Shown one piece after another: positions 6,188 to 10,303 of a stretch of DNA of 10,303 nucleotides. The DNA comes from Rhodospirillales bacterium Alpha_05 (GTDB lineage Bacteria; Pseudomonadota; Alphaproteobacteria; Rhodospirillales; Rhodospirillaceae). The notes beneath the pieces were generated by a model. The model made no database searches and was not told the origin of the DNA. It was given only the letters and a program-made list of their open reading frames with translations. Numbering within the stretch: position 1 is the first letter of the stretch; every line of letters starts with the position of its first letter. Where the stretch lies: positions 1-10,303 of the forward strand of contig LUYR01000602.1 of NCBI GenBank assembly GCA_001603335.1, in the 5' to 3' direction. Made by a program: the position numbers and the translations under genes.

Positions 6188-6212
6188 TTTTGATGGTCCA
6201 TAACCATCAAAA
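6188..6212. promoter_or_regulatory. Distal abiE operator, 25-bp inverted repeat
   Basis: Arms TTTTGATGG (6188-6196) and CCATCAAAA (6204-6212) are perfect reverse complements around TCCATAA. The inner 23 bp match the proximal repeat at 21 of 23 positions, and the two are exactly 72 bp apart start to start, close to seven helical turns. It probably covers the -35 region of the abiE promoter. The stop of the doubtful ORF 6207-6506 lies inside it. Confidence 0.7.
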
Positions 6213-6506
6213 AATGGAGACTTCAAAATTCTCTATGCCATTGCCGTCCGGGACGGGCGCACCGGCAGGAACGACCACGGACGCACCCCTTTTCGAGAGC
6301 CCGGCAGGACGATGATACGAATCCTCGGCACATACGCTTATGGTCCGAGGATTCGTAACAATCTCCCCTGCAGGAAGGCTCGCCTTGCCTTCCGCGACAT
6401 CCACACGACCGCGAAGGGCGCGACTTCCGAATTCATGGGCAAAAGCCATCACCGTCTGAAGTCTTTTGCGAACGATTTCGGAATAGAGCAAATCGGAGCA
6501 GTTCAT
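6207..6506 (-). CDS. Doubtful 99-residue hypothetical protein
   Basis: An open frame of 99 codons, starting MNCSDLLYSEIV, whose ATG overlaps the DUF736 stop in an ATGA, so it would be translationally coupled to that gene. I do not recognise the protein. It has no visible domain, signal peptide or membrane segment. Codon third positions are less G/C-biased than in the trb genes. Two features argue against a real gene: the middle of the frame is occupied by a 42-nt perfect-stem inverted repeat (6316-6357), and its stop falls inside the distal abiE operator. It may be a chance frame over a regulatory or transfer-origin region, or the remnant of a gene. If it is not real, 6213-6502 holds inverted repeats only. 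Confidence 0.3.
   Translation of the reverse strand: MNCSDLLYSEIVRKRLQTVMAFAHEFGSRALRGRVDVAEGKASLPAGEIVTNPRTISVCAEDSYHRPAGLSKRGASVVVPAGAPVPDGNGIENFEVSIF
6299..6357 (-). other. Candidate P-type oriT: 13-bp inverted repeat followed by TCCTGCC
   Basis: TACGAATCCTCGG (6316-6328) and CCGAGGATTCGTA (6345-6357) are perfect 13-bp inverted arms. The 16-nt centre can form a further CATA/TATG stem with a tetraloop. On the minus strand the repeat is followed after 6 nt by TCCTGCCGGGCT (6309-6298). From memory, the RP4 nic region reads ATCCTG|CCCGGCT just after the TraJ-bound inverted repeat, so a nick would fall between 6305 and 6304. The consensus A before TCCTG is G here. There is no U-run, so this is not a terminator. 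It could instead be an operator. Confidence 0.35.
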
Positions 6507-6820
6507 CCCTCCCGCCGCCTGTTCCAGACGAGCTGCGCCCGGTCCCCCTCCTCGGAGGGGAACAGGGCGGCGGTGAAGGGTTCGGGAAGGCTCGGGTCGT
6601 CGAGACGGAGGCGGAGATAGTATTTCGGGTGATCACCCGTTGTCCGGGCATCCCAGGCGTCACCGATGCGGGCGTTGCCGACAAGGACTCGGAATGCCGG
6701 GGCGTTGTCATGGGTACGGTCGTCATTGGGGACGAGCCGGACTTTGGCGTCGATGGTGAGCGTGCGGATGGAACCGGTCCAGCCCCCGTCATTGGACAAA
6801 GTGAAGGTGCCGATTTGCAT
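6503..6820 (-). CDS. DUF736 family protein
   Basis: A 105-residue protein matching the DUF736 family, small conserved proteins found beside conjugation genes in Alphaproteobacteria. It opens MQIGTFTLSNDGGWTGSIRT, followed by the family's DAKVRLVPNDD, APAFRVLVGNARIGDAW and YLRLRLDDPSLPEPFTAALF segments. The length is normal for the family. There is no signal peptide or membrane segment, so it should be a compact cytoplasmic, mostly beta protein. Its molecular role is not known to me. The start is well supported, with CCAGGAG 6 nt before the ATG, and it lies only 3 nt after the DUF2274 stop, so it belongs to the same operon. Its stop overlaps the start of the doubtful ORF at 6207-6506. The family's regular place next to trb/tra genes suggests an accessory role in transfer or its control (inference). 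Confidence 0.88.
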   Translation of the reverse strand: MQIGTFTLSNDGGWTGSIRTLTIDAKVRLVPNDDRTHDNAPAFRVLVGNARIGDAWDARTTGDHPKYYLRLRLDDPSLPEPFTAALFPSEEGDRAQLVWNRRREG

Positions 6821-6823
6821 AGG

Positions 6824-7147
6824 TTACTCCTGGAATTGCGATGCGGATGAGACAGCGGGCGACGCCGCTTCGCTATCGCCCGCGCGGGGTGAGCGGGCGC
6901 GCCGCGCCGGTTGGTCGATGTTCGTCTCGGGCAACCCCTCCTTGCGCGCCTTGGCGAAGGCGCGGTCGCTGTCGAGGAAGGCCTCCAGCATGAAGGGAAT
7001 GAGCTCGGCGACGGACTCGGCCTCGCCATAGGTGGCGCGGTAGAGGATCGCATAATCCCGTAGCGCCTGGTTCAGGTCCGCGCCGACGGTGATGGTGATC
7101 TTCGCCGGCGTGCGGTCGGGCAGTTTTCCGAGTTTCAGATTGGCCAT
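6824..7147 (-). CDS. DUF2274 family protein
   Basis: A 107-residue protein of the DUF2274 family, found downstream of trbI in alphaproteobacterial conjugation clusters. The conserved part is the first 75 residues: MANLKLGKLPDRTPAKITI, then LNQALRDYAILYRATYG and the helical ELIPFMLEAFLDSDRAF. The Lys/Arg-rich start resembles a ribbon-helix-helix strand (KLPDRTPAKITITV followed by a helix), so DNA binding is possible; this is inference. The C-terminal 30 residues are low-complexity and polar. The start has an excellent AAAGGAGG 7 nt upstream of the ATG. It follows trbI by 38 nt and precedes DUF736 by 3 nt on the same strand. This is consistent with a late cistron of the trb operon, possibly an autoregulator. 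Confidence 0.88.
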   Translation of the reverse strand: MANLKLGKLPDRTPAKITITVGADLNQALRDYAILYRATYGEAESVAELIPFMLEAFLDSDRAFAKARKEGLPETNIDQPARRARSPRAGDSEAASPAVSSASQFQE

Positions 7148-7185
7148 GATCGATCCTCCTTTGCTAAAGCTTCGGTGGACAGGTT

Positions 7186-8406
7186 TCAGCCCTGGTAGCG
7201 GCGCAATACGAGATCCCTGTGAACGATGATCCTGAGCGGCCAGCCGGGACGGACGGTGATGGTCGGCTGGATGTTCAGGTTCTTCTCGGTGATGCGCTGG
7301 CCGGCGCGGTTGACATTCTGCTGGGTGGACTCGCGTATCGCCCGGACCAGGTCGCTCTCGTTACTGCCGAGGCTCAGCTCCGTGCCGACGCCGAGCAGGG
7401 TGGCAAGCGCGATGCCCTTGATGAGCCGCCAGGTGTGGTAGTCGACCTCGTCCTCGAGCCCGGCATAGCCGGCGGTGTCGGTGGCGGGCAGATTGTCGAT
7501 CTCGATGGAGGAGCCGTCGGGCAGGATGATGCGCTGCCAGACAAGCAGCGCACGGGACTGGCCGAAGGCAATCACGCTGTCATAGGTGCCGATCAGGCGC
7601 GAGCCCTGTGGTATCAGCAGCGTGCGGCCGGTCACCGTGTCGTAGACGTTCTGGGTGACCTGGGCGACGACGAGGCCCGGCAGGTCGGAATTGATGCCCG
7701 TGATCAGGCTCGCGGCGATCACACTGCCGGCCATCACCTGATGGGGCGAGACCGGGGTCTGTAGCGCGTGCGGATTGTAGATGCCGCCGGTATCGCGCTG
7801 ATTCAGGAAGTCGAGCTTGCGCTGCTGGTTGTTCTGGTCGCGTTCGGGATCGAGCGCCAGGCGGTTGGCATCGGGCGAACCGGTCTCCGTCGCTGCCATT
7901 TGCTGGGACTGGCCCGTCACTGCCGGCGCGTCCTGCCGCGGCCGGTTCTCGATACGGAAGAAGACGCCGGCCTCCTTCGCCTGGATGGCCTGCTGGGCGA
8001 GGCGCTGCTCCTCGGCGGACAATTCCGATCCTCCCGGCGCGATGCCGAGCTGCCGCTGGCGTTCGAGGATCGGCCGGCCGAGATCGCCGGGCAGCGGCGG
8101 CCCGAGCTGCGGTGTCTCCGGCTTGACCTGGCTGTAATCGCCGGGCAACGCGGCAAGGCCGTCCGGGGTCGGTTTGCGTTCGGTGTTGTAGAGCTCCTCG
8201 GCCTGGTCCTGGATTCGCAGGGCCGGGCCTTGCAGCGCCATCATGGTCACGCCGAGGATGGCGCCGGAGCCGAGCGCGGCCACGCCGATGACAAGGCCGC
8301 GCCTGAAGCGTACGACGCGGCGGGGCGCGGCGCGCAGGTCCAGCTTGCCGGGATCGCGCTTGGACGAACCGGCAGGTTTTGGCGTGGGTGCGGCGGGATC
8401 CGTCAT
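7186..8406 (-). CDS. trbI: TrbI/VirB10-like conjugal transfer protein
   Basis: A 406-residue VirB10-family protein. It spans the periplasm, links the inner-membrane part of the type IV secretion system to the outer-membrane core, and joins TrbG/VirB9. The layout is standard: a basic cytoplasmic N-terminus (1-36), one membrane segment at about 37-58 (GLVIGVAALGSGAILGVTMMAL), a Pro/Gln-rich periplasmic linker to about 215, then the TrbI/VirB10 domain with VMAGSVIAASLITGINSDLPG, GRTLLIPQGSRLIGTYDS and RALLVWQRIILPDGSSI, ending WPLRIIVHRDLVLRRYQG. The ATG at 8406 is preferred over a longer upstream frame because GGGGGAGAGG precedes it and it lies 11 nt after the trbG stop. A longer start would run through the end of trbG. 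The protein looks intact. Confidence 0.95.
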   Translation of the reverse strand: MTDPAAPTPKPAGSSKRDPGKLDLRAAPRRVVRFRRGLVIGVAALGSGAILGVTMMALQGPALRIQDQAEELYNTERKPTPDGLAALPGDYSQVKPETPQLGPPLPGDLGRPILERQRQLGIAPGGSELSAEEQRLAQQAIQAKEAGVFFRIENRPRQDAPAVTGQSQQMAATETGSPDANRLALDPERDQNNQQRKLDFLNQRDTGGIYNPHALQTPVSPHQVMAGSVIAASLITGINSDLPGLVVAQVTQNVYDTVTGRTLLIPQGSRLIGTYDSVIAFGQSRALLVWQRIILPDGSSIEIDNLPATDTAGYAGLEDEVDYHTWRLIKGIALATLLGVGTELSLGSNESDLVRAIRESTQQNVNRAGQRITEKNLNIQPTITVRPGWPLRIIVHRDLVLRRYQG

Positions 8407-8417
8407 GGCCTCTCCCC

Positions 8418-9419
8418 CTACCGGTCCGTGCGCGAAAACAACGCGGTGCGCCGTGGCGTCCCGTCGGTCCGGGAAATCCGAACCACCTGCTGCGGCTTGG
8501 CGCCGAGGCGCAGTTCGGCGGCAGCGAAGAGGCGGTCGACGATGTAGTAGTTGCCGCGCATGCGGTAGTTGACGAGCTGGTTGCCGCCGTCGGCGCCCAC
8601 CACGAAGAGCGGCGGCGCCTCGCCCTGATCGATCCGGCGGGGGAACTCGATATAGACCTTGTGGCCATCGTCGAAGGCGCGCAGGGGCTTCCAAGGCGGG
8701 TTGTCGCCGGTGATGGCGTAACGGAAGCGGATGTTTTCGAGCGCGATGTTGGACGCCACCGGCAGCGCTGTCTCGGCCGCCGCGTTCTGCCGGCGCAGGG
8801 CGAGAAGCTGATCGGATGGATAGGTCCAGGAGATCGCCGCCATGGCGGTCCTCTCGGTGCTTTCAAGCTGGAGGTGATAGGCGCGGCGGTCGGTGGTGAT
8901 GACGAGATTGGTTTTGAGGCCCGGCGCAAAGGGCTTGACCAGCACATGGGTACGCTCCGAATTGCCTGTGCCGCTCAGCGTGTCGCCGATCACCCAGCGC
9001 ACCGTGTCGCCGGCGGAGACGGAGGTGAGCTTTTCGCCGGGCTGCAAGGCAATGTCGCTGACGCGCTCGGGCGCCGCATAGAGACGGTAGAGCGCCCCTT
9101 CCGTATAGGGATAGACCTGGATGGCGTTGACATAGCCGTGCTTGGTCGGCTCCTGGGTCGCCGCCTTGTTGGCGTCCTCGACCCGCTCGGTCGGCGGGCG
9201 CTTGTCCTCGGTCACCTCGCCGGGCTCCGGCAGAAGCTGGCCCGGCAATGGCAGGACCTTCGGCACCTCGACGATCTTCACCGGCCTGGCCGGTTCCCTG
9301 TCGATGACGGCCGGCTTGAAGTCGTCGGAGTCGTAGCTGATCGTTGGCGGCAAAGGCTTTGTGGCGCAGGCGGACAAGGCCAGCGCCGACACGGTGATGA
9401 CGAACATGTTCTTCTTCAT
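8418..9419 (-). CDS. trbG: TrbG/VirB9-like lipoprotein of the conjugation apparatus
   Basis: A 333-residue VirB9/TrbG/CagX-family protein, part of the outer-membrane core complex. The N-terminus is a lipoprotein signal, MKKNMFVITVSALALSAC, with lipobox L-S-A-Cys18. After a proline-rich stretch (about 40-80) comes the family region with VNAIQVYPYTEGALYRLYAAPERVSDIALQPGE, then VRWVIGD and RTHVLVKPFAPGLKTNLVITTDRRAYHLQLEST. The C-terminal domain begins near IRFRYAITGDNPPWKPLRAF and includes a FPRRIDQGEAPPLFVV strand and the RMRGNYYIVDRLFAAAELRLG segment near the end. The start has AAGGAG 8 nt upstream and overlaps the trbF stop in an ATGA. No truncation or frameshift is visible. Confidence 0.95.
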   Translation of the reverse strand: MKKNMFVITVSALALSACATKPLPPTISYDSDDFKPAVIDREPARPVKIVEVPKVLPLPGQLLPEPGEVTEDKRPPTERVEDANKAATQEPTKHGYVNAIQVYPYTEGALYRLYAAPERVSDIALQPGEKLTSVSAGDTVRWVIGDTLSGTGNSERTHVLVKPFAPGLKTNLVITTDRRAYHLQLESTERTAMAAISWTYPSDQLLALRRQNAAAETALPVASNIALENIRFRYAITGDNPPWKPLRAFDDGHKVYIEFPRRIDQGEAPPLFVVGADGGNQLVNYRMRGNYYIVDRLFAAAELRLGAKPQQVVRISRTDGTPRRTALFSRTDR

Positions 9420-10135
9420 TGAGAGGGCTCCTTGGGCAATTGCGGCGCGGTGGCGTCGAGTTCGCGCGACCAGTCGATGGCGTTGACGAAGACGCCGAGG
9501 GGGTTCTTGCGGAGCTGCTCGGCGGTGCGCGGGGTCTGGATCACGACCGTCAGGATCGCGGTCCAGCGCTCAGTGCGGGCAAGGCTACCGCGCTCGAAGA
9601 CCTGCTCGGTCCACTTGACCTGGAAGGAGGCGTCAGAGGCCCGCACAACGCTCGTCACCTGGACCGAGACGCTGCGGGTGCCGATCGCGCTGAAGGGATC
9701 GTTCTTCTTAGCGTGGTCGTTCAGGAACAGCGCGGCGCGGTCGGTGGCGAAATCGTAGGCGGACAGCCAGTTCTGGCGCACCAGCACCGGATCGGTGGAC
9801 ACCGAACGGACGTTGGTGATGAAGCGGGCGAGGTGCCAGGCGATCTGGGCGTCGGCCGGCTGGTAGTTCTGGATCGCCGGCGCGACGGCGCGCGCCTCGC
9901 CGAACTTGTCGACCTCGACCACATAGGGCGCGACGCGGCTTTGCAGCGACTGCCAGAGCAAGCCGCCGGAAAGACCGACGGAAAGCGCCAGGCAGCCGAA
10001 GGCCATGACCCGCCAGTTTCTTGCCTGGATACGGGACGCGCCGATGCGCTCGTCCCAGAGCTGGGCGGCCCTCTGATAGGGAGTGACGGGCTCCGGCGTC
10101 GTGCCGTATCGTTGAATCGGTCGTCGGAAGAACAT
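9416..10135 (-). CDS. trbF: TrbF/VirB8-like conjugal transfer protein
   Basis: A 239-residue VirB8/TrbF-family protein, a bitopic inner-membrane assembly factor of the type IV secretion system. A short cytoplasmic N-terminus (FFRRPIQRYGTTPEPVTPYQRAAQLWDERIG) is followed by one membrane segment at about 42-62 (RVMAFGCLALSVGLSGGLLW). The periplasmic NTF2-like domain runs from about 68 to the end, with APYVVEVDKFGEA, FITNVRSVSTDPVLVRQNWLSAYDF, VKWTEQVFERG and the conserved NPLGVFVNAIDWSREL near the C-terminus. The length is typical. The ATG has AAGGA about 10 nt upstream and lies 3 nt after the trbL stop. The end overlaps trbG by 4 nt, so this block is one tightly coupled operon. Confidence 0.95.
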   Translation of the reverse strand: MFFRRPIQRYGTTPEPVTPYQRAAQLWDERIGASRIQARNWRVMAFGCLALSVGLSGGLLWQSLQSRVAPYVVEVDKFGEARAVAPAIQNYQPADAQIAWHLARFITNVRSVSTDPVLVRQNWLSAYDFATDRAALFLNDHAKKNDPFSAIGTRSVSVQVTSVVRASDASFQVKWTEQVFERGSLARTERWTAILTVVIQTPRTAEQLRKNPLGVFVNAIDWSRELDATAPQLPKEPSQ

Positions 10136-10138
10136 GGG

Positions 10139-10303
10139 TCAGTCGTCCTTGTCATTGAGGGAGGGATTGGCGCCGTTGCCGGGCCGGTCACCGTCCTTGA
10201 TGGCTTGGGTGGCGGTCTGCCGATGCGCACGCGCCGCCTGTTCGGAGCGCAGGCGGTTCGCCCAATCCGGCGGGGAACTGGAGGGGATGCCCGCCGATGC
10301 GGC
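10139..10303 (-). CDS. trbL: TrbL/VirB6-like conjugal transfer protein, C-terminal end
   Basis: Only the last 54 residues lie in the window; the start and the membrane-spanning body are to the right. The visible part is a hydrophilic tail reading PPDWANRLRSEQAARAHRQ, then TATQAIKDGDRPGNGANPSLND. It resembles the tail of TrbL proteins, which usually carry a PPxWAxRLR.xQ segment and a GDxGG-like stretch followed by an acidic end (from memory). TrbL is the polytopic VirB6-like inner-membrane component. Its place directly before trbF, 3 nt from its ATG, fits the fixed trbJ-L-F-G-I order. The identification relies on gene order as well as the tail. Confidence 0.8.
   Translation of the reverse strand, partial: AASAGIPSSSPPDWANRLRSEQAARAHRQTATQAIKDGDRPGNGANPSLNDKDD

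Noticed and set aside
6316..6357. The 13-bp inverted repeat as a rho-independent terminator for the trb operon
   Set aside because: The stem is strong but is not followed by a U-tract on either strand.
6373..6393. 7-bp inverted repeat GGAAGGC/GCCTTCC as a terminator
   Set aside because: It is short, with no U-run on either strand. It lies within the doubtful ORF and could easily arise by chance.
6312..6620. 102-codon plus-strand frame over the hairpin and the DUF736 end
   Set aside because: It overlaps the 3' part of DUF736, has a poorly spaced AGGA, and shows no domain; the start also lies at the inverted repeat.
8407..8694. 96-residue N-terminal extension of TrbI
   Set aside because: It would run across the 3' end of trbG in another frame. 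The ATG at 8406 has a strong ribosome-binding site and the normal VirB10-type N-terminus.
8379..9422. 347-codon plus-strand open frame opposite trbG
   Set aside because: It is antisense to a lipoprotein gene with a clear signal peptide and family motifs.

Overview
The window looks like the junction between a high-GC alphaproteobacterial chromosome and the start of an integrative conjugative element (ICE). The host assignment is an inference from strong G/C at codon third positions, from gene families typical of that class (trb-type conjugation genes with DUF2274 and DUF736 proteins, an AbiE pair), and from Shine-Dalgarno-led, tightly overlapping operons. No species is claimed.

Layout. Positions 1-2283 (plus strand) are chromosomal-looking: the 3' part of a LysR-type regulator, overlapping by ATGA with a complete gamma-glutamyltransferase-fold enzyme. 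The enzyme keeps the autoprocessing threonine but has lost the usual glutamate-binding residues. From 2317 onward every supported gene is on the minus strand. In transcription order, entering from the right edge, these are trbL (3' end only), trbF, trbG, trbI, a DUF2274 protein, a DUF736 protein, a doubtful 99-codon ORF, the AbiEi antitoxin, the AbiEii nucleotidyltransferase toxin, a 64-residue ANDN-motif protein, and a large serine recombinase.

How the parts may work together. TrbL/F/G/I are inner-membrane, periplasmic and outer-membrane parts of the mating-pair-formation type IV secretion system. The serine recombinase would cut and join the element. The AbiE pair is cargo that could stabilise the element or abort phage infection; it is preceded by two nearly identical inverted repeats 72 bp apart that look like AbiEi operators.

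Main points for a second look. (1) The recombinase gene ends across a 12-14 nt match to the 3' end (acceptor strand plus CCA) of initiator tRNA-fMet, followed 8 nt later by an intrinsic terminator. This fits an attachment site in which the element split a tRNA gene from its terminator. (2) A 13-bp perfect inverted repeat sits 6 nt before a TCCTGCC motif between DUF736 and abiE, and resembles a P-type oriT. (3) The duplicated operator overlaps the abiEi start region. (4) The GGT-like enzyme has a substituted substrate pocket. No relaxase, coupling protein, tRNA, rRNA, CRISPR array or insertion sequence was found in the window.
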